From: Solirubrobacteraceae bacterium
GTDB taxonomy: Bacteria; Actinomycetota; Thermoleophilia; Solirubrobacterales; Solirubrobacteraceae
Direction: 5' to 3'
Length of the DNA: 12,439 nucleotides
Assembly: GCA_030043235.1 (NCBI GenBank)
Contig: JASHYF010000176.1
Coordinates: forward strand, 1-12,439
Position 1 is the stretch's first letter; each line of letters starts with the position of its first letter. A model generated the notes under the pieces. That model did not search any database. It saw only the letters and a program-made list of their open reading frames with translations, and was not told the origin of the DNA. Of the stretch, positions 7,066 through 12,439 are shown in pieces. The position numbers and the translations under genes are program-made.

Positions 7066-7071
7066 AAGCTA
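7066..7071 (-). promoter_or_regulatory. Possible -10 element (TAGCTT) for the methyltransferase
   Basis: On the minus strand TAGCTT is followed by 8 bases and then ATG 7057, without a ribosome binding site. It lies in the 29-base gap after the TPR/nuclease gene, so the methyltransferase may have its own short-leader transcript as well as read-through. No -35 was recognised. Confidence 0.4.
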
Positions 7072-7086
7072 TCACATACGAGTCGC

Positions 7087-8052
7087 TCAGCGCTCCCGCG
7101 CATCTGCTTCCAGCCGATCGAGTGCGTGGAGGATTCGCCGCGGCAGCTCGGAGCGCTCCATGCGGTAACCCGCCCAACGGTCGCTCGACGCCGGCGAGGC
7201 GGATGCGGCGAACCGGATTCGTGCGCGCTGCGTATCACCGAGCATCTCATCGAAGTCGAGGCTGGGGACCAGCCACACCGGTCCATAGTCGGCGAACGGG
7301 GCGTCGACCGCCACGAACAGGAGGAACAGATCGGGCCGCGCGCGGAATGTGGCTCGCCGCACGTTCGTGACGAATTTCTCGCCCTCGCGCATCACGTTGG
7401 CAGACCACGAGCGACTCTTGATCTGCACCGCCAGCGTCGCAGGGCGATCACGGCGATGGAACACGAGGTCCACGCCCTCGTCATCGACCATGTTCGTGGA
7501 GACGTTCAACTCGAAATTGCTGGCGAGCATGCAGGTGGCGGCGATCAGGTACTCGACCGCCGTGCCCTTGCGAGCCGCGTCTGCGTGTCTGGTCTCCTCT
7601 CCACCCTCTGCTCTATGGGTCTTGCGAAGCAGTCGGAGGTATCGCTCGACCGGCGCGCCGGTGTCGATCTCGCGCGCCTTCTCGATCGCCCATTCAGCGA
7701 CCTCCGGCTCGCCCGCTCGCAAAGCGATGTCCGCACACGCCAGATACGCACCGGCTCCCGACCATTCTCGATCTCCGGCCTGCTCGCCGACGCGGATTGC
7801 GCGCCTGATATAGACGAGCGCCAGATCCGGCAGGCGTAGCCGGTCAAGCGAGGAGGCGAGGTTCCAGGGATAGGCAGGCTCGTCGGGATCGTCCTCCATC
7901 GCCCTCGTGTACAGGCTCAAGACCATCTGCAGATCGTCGCTCTCGCGGAACTTCCGCGCGACTCGCGCGTTTGGCCACTTGCCGGCGACGAGGTAGCCAC
8001 CGAGGATCGCCTCCGCCTCGTCGACGAGCTGAGACGCGCGCTCGACTTTCAC
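7087..8052 (-). CDS. TPR-repeat protein with C-terminal PD-(D/E)XK nuclease-like domain
   Basis: This 321-residue protein appears to have two parts. Residues 30-145 are helical and TPR/SEL1-like, with repeats such as [27 protein letters not shown], split over 41-67, and [17 protein letters not shown] (78-94), followed by [20 protein letters not shown]. Residues 160-275 fit a PD-(D/E)XK nuclease fold. They carry GxxxE with Glu167 ([11 protein letters not shown]), Asp195 in GVDLVF, and a Q-x-K with Gln210 and Lys212 (LAVQIKSRS), then a strand-rich part ([16 protein letters not shown]). This E-D-QxK order is the active-site pattern of that superfamily. Whether the domain cuts DNA, and which DNA, is unknown. 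The start is taken as GTG 8052, five bases after the stop of the small upstream frame; the frame stays open to 8295, so a longer protein is possible. G+C is lower than in neighbouring genes (37 and 36 G/C in the 60-base blocks 7201-7260 and 7501-7560, against 42 and 52 in blocks 5101-5160 and 10141-10200), suggesting acquisition. Confidence 0.72.
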   Translation of the reverse strand: MKVERASQLVDEAEAILGGYLVAGKWPNARVARKFRESDDLQMVLSLYTRAMEDDPDEPAYPWNLASSLDRLRLPDLALVYIRRAIRVGEQAGDREWSGAGAYLACADIALRAGEPEVAEWAIEKAREIDTGAPVERYLRLLRKTHRAEGGEETRHADAARKGTAVEYLIAATCMLASNFELNVSTNMVDDEGVDLVFHRRDRPATLAVQIKSRSWSANVMREGEKFVTNVRRATFRARPDLFLLFVAVDAPFADYGPVWLVPSLDFDEMLGDTQRARIRFAASASPASSDRWAGYRMERSELPRRILHALDRLEADARER

Positions 8053-8056
8053 GGAG

Positions 8057-8280
8057 CTATCCGCGCTTGCGGGGCTTTTTGCCGCCTGCCTCGTTGTACT
8101 GGTTGCGTTGCTCGTCGTCGAGCCTTTCCCATAGCTCCTGCCGCGCGGTAGCTCGTGCGCCACGATGCGCGTCCAAGCGGCCTCCAGTTTGCCAACCATG
8201 TCGCATACGCGCCAAGCCTGGCCGGTCTCTGGATCCAGACCGGCCGGGTCGCGCCAGTTGGTCGCGCGTGCATCTCCCAT
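8057..8280 (-). pseudogene. Small ORF upstream of the nuclease gene, apparently frameshifted
   Basis: Two overlapping frames each look protein-like over only half of this stretch. From ATG 8280 one frame reads MGDARATNWRDPAGLDPETG and then QAWRVCDMVGKLEAAWTRI. After about 8160 it turns into Ser/Thr-rich, poorly biased sequence. From about 8155 the other frame reads RQELWERLDDEQRNQYNEAG and ends KKPRKRG at TAG 8057-8059, five bases before the nuclease GTG. Joining them by a one-base shift near 8140-8165 gives a sensible protein of about 75 residues with a basic tail. The alternatives are a read error, a truly broken gene, an N-terminal extension of the nuclease protein in the first frame, or a start elsewhere in the second frame (open from 8335). 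No family was recognised. Confidence 0.4.
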
Positions 8281-8310
8281 GCGCGGCCACGCCACACAGG
8301 CCCTGGGATG

Positions 8311-8327
8311 CCCGAGCGGCGCTCGGG
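8311..8327 (-). terminator. GC-rich hairpin just after the hydrolase stop codon
   Basis: CCCGAGC (8311-8317) and GCTCGGG (8321-8327) form a perfect 7-base-pair stem with a 3-base loop. Read on the minus strand it starts 4 bases after the hydrolase stop at 8332-8334 and precedes the small ORF. It lacks a T tract, so it may be a GC-rich terminator or simply an mRNA 3' stabiliser. It would separate the hydrolase unit from the nuclease unit. Confidence 0.45.
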
Positions 8328-8331
8328 ATGG

Positions 8332-9276
8332 TCACTCGGCCCGAGCAGCCAGCTCGGCGATGATGCGCGAGACCTGCCCCCCCTGCCAGGCAAGCGGCGA
8401 GGAGCCCTCGTGCTCGACGAACAGCTTCGCGCCGGGGATCGCGCGCGCATAGCGCTCGCCGACGGCGAGCGGGTGGCGCGGGTCGGCTTCGTCGCGGCTG
8501 GCGATGACGGCCGTGGGGGCGGCGATGGTGGCGAGCTCGGCAAGCTCGAGGAATGGCCTGGAGCGCGGGACGGCTTCGAGCGCGTCGGCGACGGCCTCCG
8601 GGTGCTCGTGTGCGGCCATGCGCTGGCGCACGACGGTGAGGACGGTCGCGCGTATGGACTCGGGAAGCCTGTCTATCTCGTACGCGCCGAGGAAACCCTC
8701 GACGCCGCCCTCGCGCAGTCCCCGCGCGAGCGCGTCCCAGCCGGCGAGCAGCGTCTCGGTGCGACGCACTCCGGGGTAGTAGGCGGGGGTGATGATCGCC
8801 AGCGCGGCGACCCGCTCGGGGTGATCCAGGGCGAAGCGCACGATCGTGTGCGCGCCCATCGACACGCCGGCGAGCAGCGCACGCTCGACGCCGGTGGCGT
8901 CGAGGACCGCGCCGAGGTCGCCGGCGAGGCGCTGATAGGCGTAGCGAGAGGAGCCGCCGTCAACGCGCGCGCTCTCCCCGGCGGGTATCTGCGCCTGCTC
9001 GGTGTCGCTCGCCGGCGGCGTGGAGCGCCCGTGCCCGCGGGCGTCGTAGGCGATCACGCGGTGGCCGGAGCGCTCGAGCGCGCGCGAGCCGTGGACGACG
9101 TAGCGGCGCGTGGCGGTGAGGCCGTGCAGCAGCACGACCGCCTGACCGCTGCCGGCTTGTTCGCCGGAGAGCATCACGCCGTCGGCGCTGGCGAGGTTCA
9201 GCTCGCGCCGGCGCGGCTCGGGCTCGCTGGTCGTGCCGCTGGTCGTGCCGCGTCTCGTGGCGGCCGGTTCAGGCAT
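8332..9276 (-). CDS. Alpha/beta hydrolase with an altered catalytic-histidine region
   Basis: This 314-residue alpha/beta-hydrolase fold protein has the oxyanion-hole motif VVLLHGLTATRR (47-58), YDARGHGRS (77-85), the nucleophile elbow GVSMG (137-141, Ser139) and an acid candidate Asp265 in SRDEADPRHP. At the position where the family has GHSP with the catalytic histidine, this protein reads EHEGSSPLAWQ (288-298). An ungapped alignment from Asp265 puts Ser293 there, with the nearest histidine at 289. The triad may therefore be incomplete or rearranged. The substrate is unknown. ATG 9276 overlaps the end of the upstream hydrolase by 8 bases, so the two are likely co-transcribed and coupled. 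The first 25 residues are Thr/Ser/Arg-rich and not conserved in the fold, so a later start cannot be excluded. Confidence 0.87.
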   Translation of the reverse strand: MPEPAATRRGTTSGTTSEPEPRRRELNLASADGVMLSGEQAGSGQAVVLLHGLTATRRYVVHGSRALERSGHRVIAYDARGHGRSTPPASDTEQAQIPAGESARVDGGSSRYAYQRLAGDLGAVLDATGVERALLAGVSMGAHTIVRFALDHPERVAALAIITPAYYPGVRRTETLLAGWDALARGLREGGVEGFLGAYEIDRLPESIRATVLTVVRQRMAAHEHPEAVADALEAVPRSRPFLELAELATIAAPTAVIASRDEADPRHPLAVGERYARAIPGAKLFVEHEGSSPLAWQGGQVSRIIAELAARAE

Positions 9277-10072
9277 AGGCGCCGGCGTGCGCCAGCATCA
9301 GCTCGGCCGAGCGCTGCGGGCGCTCCCAGAAGAACAGGTGCCCGACGTCGTCGAATAGCTCCAGGCGCGCGCCCGGGATGCGCTCGGCGACCATGCGCCC
9401 GTTCTGCACGGGCAGGATCTCGTCGGCGGTGCCGTGCATGACGAGCGTGGGCAGCGCGATCGCGCCCAGGCGCGCGGAGGTGTCGTGCTCGTAGATCGCG
9501 CGCGCGTGCTCGGCGATCACCTTGACGGCGACCGCGCGGCGCATGGCGATCTCGTGGAAGCGCGCCCACGCCTGCTCGTCGGCTGCGAACTGGCTCGACA
9601 CGTTGACCTCCCAGGAGACGCGGATCGCGCGCTCGCGGTCGCCGGAGGTGCGTGCCTCGGCGAGCGCCCGCGCGATCTCGGGGGCCATCAGCGCGCTGCC
9701 CGGTCCGCCGCAGTAGGTGCACCCGAGCGTGAGCGTGTGTATGCGCTCCGGGTGCGCGAGCGCGAGCTCCTGGGCGATCATGCCGCCCATGGAGATGCCG
9801 AGCACGTGCGCGCAGTCGATCTCCAGCGCGTCCAAGAGGCCGGCGGCGTCCTCGGCCATCTGGCGGATCGTGACCTGGCCCTCCAGGCGGCTGCTCGCGC
9901 CGACGCCGCGATGGTCGTAGACGATCGTCTCGAGCTCGCCTCGCAGCGCCTGCAGGAACGGCTCGCCCCAGGTGAGGGCGGTGCCGCTGAGGCCCATGAT
10001 CATGAGCAGCGGCGGGCCGGCGCCGGCGCGCTCGTAGTCGAGCTCGACCTCGCCGACTGGGACGACAGTCAT
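9269..10072 (-). CDS. Alpha/beta hydrolase with complete catalytic triad
   Basis: This 267-residue alpha/beta-hydrolase fold enzyme begins close to its first beta strand (VGEVELDYERAGAGPPLLMI). It carries the nucleophile elbow GISMGG (92-97, Ser94), the acid Asp217 in HGTADEILP and the base His245 in DVGHLFFWERP. It also has YDHRGVGASS at 52-61. All three triad residues are in place, so it is probably an active esterase, lactonase or related hydrolase; the 3-oxoadipate enol-lactonase-like family is a reasonable neighbourhood but not a firm call. ATG 10072 is preferred to an in-frame start at 10099 because TACGAT lies exactly 6 bases before it and the fold needs no more N-terminus. It overlaps the following hydrolase gene by 8 bases. 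Sequence and catalytic residues differ enough that the pair looks like an old, diverged arrangement rather than a recent duplication. Confidence 0.92.
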   Translation of the reverse strand: MTVVPVGEVELDYERAGAGPPLLMIMGLSGTALTWGEPFLQALRGELETIVYDHRGVGASSRLEGQVTIRQMAEDAAGLLDALEIDCAHVLGISMGGMIAQELALAHPERIHTLTLGCTYCGGPGSALMAPEIARALAEARTSGDRERAIRVSWEVNVSSQFAADEQAWARFHEIAMRRAVAVKVIAEHARAIYEHDTSARLGAIALPTLVMHGTADEILPVQNGRMVAERIPGARLELFDDVGHLFFWERPQRSAELMLAHAGAYA

Positions 10073-10078
10073 CGCGCG

Positions 10079-10084
10079 ATCGTA
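10079..10084 (-). promoter_or_regulatory. -10 element (TACGAT) of a probable leaderless hydrolase transcript
   Basis: Minus-strand TACGAT is followed by exactly 6 bases and then ATG 10072, with no ribosome binding site between. It lies in the 57-base gap after the polymerase IV gene, so the hydrolase pair can be transcribed independently. Confidence 0.5.
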
Positions 10085-10129
10085 TAGGGCTCGCTGCACA
10101 TGAGGCTGGCAGCGGGGACCGCGGGCCCG

Positions 10130-11242
10130 CTAGAGCGGCAGCGCGAGCTGGTCCTCGGGCTCGGGGGCGCCGCCCGCGCGGCGAGCCCGACCGCTGCCGC
10201 CCGCACCGTCGCCGCTGTGCAGCCCGGCGACGCGCACGCCCAAGAGGCGCACGGGCCGCGGCGGCGCGTACTCGCGCAGCAGCTCGAGCGCGAGCGCGCT
10301 CACGAGCTGCGCGTCGCAGGTGGGCTCGGCGAGGGTGCGCGCGCGCGTGACGGTGGTCCAGTCGTCGAGGCGCACCTTGATCGCGATCGTGCGCCCGCGC
10401 CGCTCGCGCGCGGCGAGGCTCGCGCACAGCTCCTGCGCCATATGCGCGAGCGCCGCCTGCATCGCGGAGGCGTCGCTGATGTCGGCGTCGAAGGTGCGCT
10501 CGCGCGATTCGGAGACGACCTTGTGGGCGGCGCCGACCTGCCCGTCCGCTTCGAAGCGCGCGCGCCGGCGCAGCTCGCGCCCGAGGTTCGCGCCGAAGCG
10601 CTCGGCGAGCAGCTGCTCGGGCGCACGCGCGAGCGCGCCGAGCGTGGTGAGGCCGAGCTCGGACAGGCGCGCGGCGGTCTTCGGCCCGATGCCCGGCACG
10701 AGCGCGGGCGGCGCGGCGGCGAAGCGCGCGCACGCCTGCCGGCGATCGAGCACGACGAAGCCCGCGGGCTTCTCGGCGTCGGAGGCGACCTTGGCGACGA
10801 GCTTGTTCGGCCCGATGCCCACAGAGCAGGTGAGCTGCGTGGCGGCTTTGATCTCGGCGACGAGCCGGCGCATGGCCGCGCGCGGCGAGAACAGGCCCTG
10901 CAGGTCGAGGTAGGCCTCGTCGAGGCCGACCACCTCCACGCGCTCCACGTGCGCGCGCACGATCCCCATCACCTGCTTGGAGACCTCGCGATACGTTGCG
11001 AAGTCGGGCGCCAGCACGACGGCCTGCGGGCACAGCCGCCGCGCGCGCGAGGCGGGCATGGCCGAGCCGACGCCGAAGCGCCGCGCCTCGTAGCTGGCGG
11101 TGGTGACGACCGCGCGGGGACTCGAGCCGGCGACGATCACCGGCAGCCCGCGCAGCTCGGGATGGCGGCGCAGCTCGATCGAGACGTAGAAGGCGTCGGC
11201 GTCCAGGTGCGCGACGCGCAGCGCTTCCTCCGGGGTGGACAC
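10130..11242 (-). CDS. dinB: DNA polymerase IV (Y-family translesion polymerase)
   Basis: This 370-residue Y-family polymerase copies past damaged DNA. The palm has HLDADAFYVSIE with metal ligands Asp14 and Asp16 (12-23) and GLDEAYLDL with Asp108-Glu109 (106-114). Tyr19 occupies the steric-gate position that excludes ribonucleotides. SVGIGPNKLVAKVASDAEKP (140-159) is the conserved finger/palm segment. LVPGIGPKTAARLSELGLTT (181-200) is the thumb helix-hairpin-helix. The little-finger domain covers about 240-342. The protein ends in QLALPL, a good beta-clamp-binding motif, so it should work with the replication clamp. The length is normal. The GTG start at 11242 gives a standard N-terminus. TAGATT lies 9 bases upstream within a near-palindrome. 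No actinobacterial LexA box (CGAAC-N4-GTTCG type) was found in front of it, so DNA-damage control is not evident. Confidence 0.96.
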   Translation of the reverse strand: MSTPEEALRVAHLDADAFYVSIELRRHPELRGLPVIVAGSSPRAVVTTASYEARRFGVGSAMPASRARRLCPQAVVLAPDFATYREVSKQVMGIVRAHVERVEVVGLDEAYLDLQGLFSPRAAMRRLVAEIKAATQLTCSVGIGPNKLVAKVASDAEKPAGFVVLDRRQACARFAAAPPALVPGIGPKTAARLSELGLTTLGALARAPEQLLAERFGANLGRELRRRARFEADGQVGAAHKVVSESRERTFDADISDASAMQAALAHMAQELCASLAARERRGRTIAIKVRLDDWTTVTRARTLAEPTCDAQLVSALALELLREYAPPRPVRLLGVRVAGLHSGDGAGGSGRARRAGGAPEPEDQLALPL

Positions 11243-11257
11243 GGTTCGCCGAATCTA
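11243..11257 (-). promoter_or_regulatory. -10 element and overlapping near-palindrome before dinB
   Basis: The plus-strand bases 11243-11255 read GGTTCG-C-CGAATC, a 13-base palindrome with one mismatched pair. On the minus strand the -10-like TAGATT (complement of 11252-11257) overlaps its upstream edge, and the GTG start follows at 11242. A repressor bound here would block transcription start. The half-site order (TTCG..CGAA) is the reverse of a LexA box. Confidence 0.35.
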
Positions 11258-11294
11258 GCGCCCGTGGCGGCGCCCTCGACTCATGCGCACGTCC

Positions 11295-11318
11295 CTGTGA
11301 TCCTGTGAAGCTGTGAAG
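11295..11318 (+). repeat. Three tandem 8-base repeats
   Basis: CTGTGATC (11295-11302), CTGTGAAG (11303-11310) and CTGTGAAG (11311-11318) stand head to tail with no spacer. The first copy differs in its last two bases. They lie in the 176-base gap between the divergent dinB and VOC genes. They may be an operator array or replication-slippage products. Confidence 0.7.
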
Positions 11319-11335
11319 CACCGCCGCAGCCCGGG

Positions 11336-11374
11336 CCGTCCCCGCGAGCCATGCGATGTAGCATCGCGGGACGG
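11336..11374. promoter_or_regulatory. Long inverted repeat upstream of the VOC gene
   Basis: CCGTCCCCGCGA (11336-11347) pairs with TCGCGGGACGG (11364-11374) over 11 base pairs with a single bulged C. The loop itself holds a shorter TGC/GCA pairing and an alternative GCGATG-TAG-CATCGC palindrome (11353-11367). No T tract follows, so it is not a classic terminator. Its right end lies 11 bases before a -10-like TACAGT (11386-11391), so it covers the -35 area of the presumed VOC promoter, which suits an operator or a regulatory hairpin. Confidence 0.5.
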
Positions 11375-11385
11375 ATTCCTACCAG

Positions 11386-11391
11386 TACAGT
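11386..11391 (+). promoter_or_regulatory. Possible -10 element (TACAGT) for the VOC gene
   Basis: TACAGT fits TAnnnT and would give a leader of roughly 20 bases before the GTG at 11419. That leader contains AAAGGGAG as ribosome binding site. The -35 position is occupied by the inverted repeat and has no consensus match. Confidence 0.35.
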
Positions 11392-11418
11392 GACTACCAC
11401 TAGTCGAAAGGGAGCGCG

Positions 11419-11814
11419 GTGGCCGAGCGTGGGCAGCTGATCACAGAAGTGGACTTCATCGGCGTGCCGACCCGCGACCTGGAGGCGGCGGTGCGCTTCT
11501 ACGGCGAGACGCTCGGCCTGCGCCGCTCGGTGTACAAACCCGACCGCAACTACGCGGAGTTCGAGACGGGCAACGTGACGGTGAGCGTGTACGACCCCAC
11601 GCGGATGGGGATGGAGCACCACGCGAACGTGAACCCGAACGCGCTGCACGTGGGCGACGTGGCGCAGGCGCGCGCGACGCTGGAAGAGCGCGGCGTGGAG
11701 TTCAACGGCGAGACGCTGGACACGGGCGTGTGCCACATGGCGTTCTTCGCCGACCCGGACGGCAACGCGTGGATGCTCCACCACCGCTACGCCCCGCGGG
11801 CAGCTGAGGGTTGA
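11419..11814 (+). CDS. VOC superfamily (glyoxalase/bleomycin-resistance fold) protein
   Basis: This 131-residue single-domain protein has two paired beta-alpha-beta-beta-beta modules. Module one shows DFIGVPTRDLEAAVRFYGET with LGL after it (12-34) and YAEFETGNVTVSVYD (45-59). Module two shows ALHVGDVAQARATLEERGVEF (75-95) followed by MAFFADPDGNAWML (107-120). The DPDGN turn and the RFYxETLGL motif are typical. By a hand alignment, residues usually binding metal are replaced (Phe13, Pro73 and Met119 where His, His and Glu are common). It may therefore bind a ligand rather than act as a metal-dependent glyoxalase or dioxygenase. The GTG at 11419 has AAAGGGAG (11407-11414) four bases upstream, the best ribosome binding site on the right side. 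An acyl-CoA dehydrogenase gene follows 52 bases after the stop on the same strand and may be co-transcribed. Confidence 0.9.
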   Translation: MAERGQLITEVDFIGVPTRDLEAAVRFYGETLGLRRSVYKPDRNYAEFETGNVTVSVYDPTRMGMEHHANVNPNALHVGDVAQARATLEERGVEFNGETLDTGVCHMAFFADPDGNAWMLHHRYAPRAAEG

Positions 11815-11866
11815 CCCATGAGACACTCGTGAAGCCGTGTTGCAGTAGGCTGCGCCCGGAGAGCGC

Positions 11867-12439
11867 ATGGACCTGACCTTCAACGAGCAGGAGACGGCCT
11901 TCCGCGACGAGCTGCGGGCGTGGCTGGCGGACAACCCGCCGGAACCCAAACCCCCGGCGGACGCGGGCGACTACGCGCAGTTCGCGTGGCGGCGCGACTG
12001 GCAGCGGCGGCTGTATGAGGGGGGCTGGGCGGCGCCGGCGTGGCCGACGGAGTACGGCGGGCGCGGCGTGACGCAGACGGAATCGGCGATCTACTTCGAG
12101 GAGCTGGGGCGCGCGCGGGTGCCGTTCGCGGCGAACACGCTGGGCCTGCTGCTGGGCGGCCCGACGCTGATGGTGTGGGGCACGGACGAGCAGAAGGAGC
12201 GCTACCTGCCGCCGATCCTCTCGGGCGAGGAGATCTGGTGCCAAGGCTTCTCCGAGCCGGACGCGGGCTCTGACCTGGCGTCGCTGAAAACGAAAGCGGT
12301 GAAGGACGGCGAGGAGTGGCTGGTGACGGGCCAGAAGGTGTGGACGAGCGGCGCGCAGTACGCGAAGTGGTGCATGCTGGTGGCCCGCACGGACTCGGAG
12401 GTCGCAAAGCACAAGGGCCTGACGTACTTCCTGATGGAC
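11867..12439 (+). CDS. Acyl-CoA dehydrogenase, N-terminal part (runs off the window)
   Basis: The first 191 codons of an acyl-CoA dehydrogenase are present; the frame is still open at the last base. The N-terminal helical domain starts MDLTFNEQETAFRDELRAWL and contains WAAPAWPTEYGGRG (54-67). The FAD/substrate beta domain shows WCQGFSEPDAGSDLASLKT (124-142) and GQKVWTSGAQYAKWCMLVAR (155-174). These match the FadE type that oxidises acyl-CoA thioesters with FAD and passes electrons to ETF. The region carrying the catalytic glutamate lies beyond the window, so activity and substrate class cannot be judged. ATG 11867 has GGAG at 11858-11861 at good spacing. The gene lies 52 bases after the VOC gene in the same direction. 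Confidence 0.94.
   Translation, partial: MDLTFNEQETAFRDELRAWLADNPPEPKPPADAGDYAQFAWRRDWQRRLYEGGWAAPAWPTEYGGRGVTQTESAIYFEELGRARVPFAANTLGLLLGGPTLMVWGTDEQKERYLPPILSGEEIWCQGFSEPDAGSDLASLKTKAVKDGEEWLVTGQKVWTSGAQYAKWCMLVARTDSEVAKHKGLTYFLMD

Noticed and set aside
6308..8052. A restriction-modification pair formed by the nuclease-like gene and the adjacent methyltransferase
   Set aside because: The methyltransferase has a small-molecule Tam-like layout with no NPPY/DPPY motif or target-recognition domain.
8130..8165. A programmed -1 ribosomal frameshift joining the two frames of the small ORF
   Set aside because: No X-XXY-YYZ slippery heptamer occurs in the right phase near the point where the frames swap, so a mutation or read error is simpler.
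9226..9252. A short direct repeat (GGTCGTGCCGC twice) in the hydrolase start region
   Set aside because: It lies inside coding sequence, encodes a repeated Gly-Thr-Thr-Ser, and has only two copies; no sign of a mobile element or functional site.
8155..9441. A 428-residue plus-strand frame opposite the hydrolase genes
   Set aside because: It has no recognisable domain, and the minus strand encodes alpha/beta hydrolases with a clear nucleophile elbow.
9198..11321. A 707-residue minus-strand frame over the hydrolases and dinB
   Set aside because: It is an Arg/Ala-rich shadow produced by high GC; the real genes in the other frame have full catalytic motifs.
1..12439. CRISPR array, insertion sequence, prophage or secondary-metabolite cluster
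   Set aside because: No regularly spaced repeats, transposase or integrase motifs, phage structural genes or large modular synthases are present on either strand.

Overview
The window is very GC-rich bacterial DNA with strong G/C third-position bias, tightly packed genes and several ATGA-type overlaps. Together with the sigma factor style this suggests a high-GC actinobacterium, possibly of the Thermoleophilia/Solirubrobacterales type. That placement is an inference from style, not from a marker gene. Twelve genes are well supported. A thirteenth small one looks frameshifted, and there may be a fourteenth gene tail at the left edge. No rRNA, tRNA, CRISPR array, insertion sequence or phage gene was seen.

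Layout. (1) 1-302 is a leader region with no convincing complete gene. (2) 303-1455 is a self-contained transcription unit: a perfect-consensus promoter, a 340-aa RpoD-family sigma factor and a strong intrinsic terminator. (3) 1524-2729 (+) is a two-gene unit: an aspartyl/asparaginyl beta-hydroxylase-like 2-oxoglutarate oxygenase followed 6 bases later by a small unknown protein. (4) 2769-4315 (-) is a translationally coupled pair, a YceH/DUF480 winged-helix protein and then a CcdA-type membrane thiol-disulfide transporter. (5) 4452-6311 (+) is a half-size ABC exporter, divergent from the YceH gene. (6) 6308-11242 (-) is a block of co-directional genes. In transcription order it holds DNA polymerase IV, two overlapping alpha/beta hydrolases, a GC-rich hairpin, a small frameshifted ORF, a TPR plus PD-(D/E)XK nuclease-like protein of noticeably lower GC, and a Tam-like SAM methyltransferase whose stop codon overlaps the ABC exporter stop. 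(7) 11243-11418 is a divergent regulatory region with tandem 8-base repeats and a long inverted repeat. (8) 11419-12439 (+) holds a VOC-fold protein and the first 191 codons of an acyl-CoA dehydrogenase that runs off the window.

The genes do not form one obvious pathway. The most coherent new signal concerns expression. Five starts have no Shine-Dalgarno sequence but carry a TAnnnT -10-like hexamer 6-9 bases upstream, and a sixth does if an alternative start is used; this is the layout expected of leaderless or near-leaderless transcripts. The sigma factor, the VOC gene and the dehydrogenase instead have purine-rich ribosome binding sites. The most accessory-looking piece is the TPR/PD-(D/E)XK gene with its small upstream partner at 7087-8280. 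It is a candidate defence or DNA-processing module, but nothing in the sequence proves that role.
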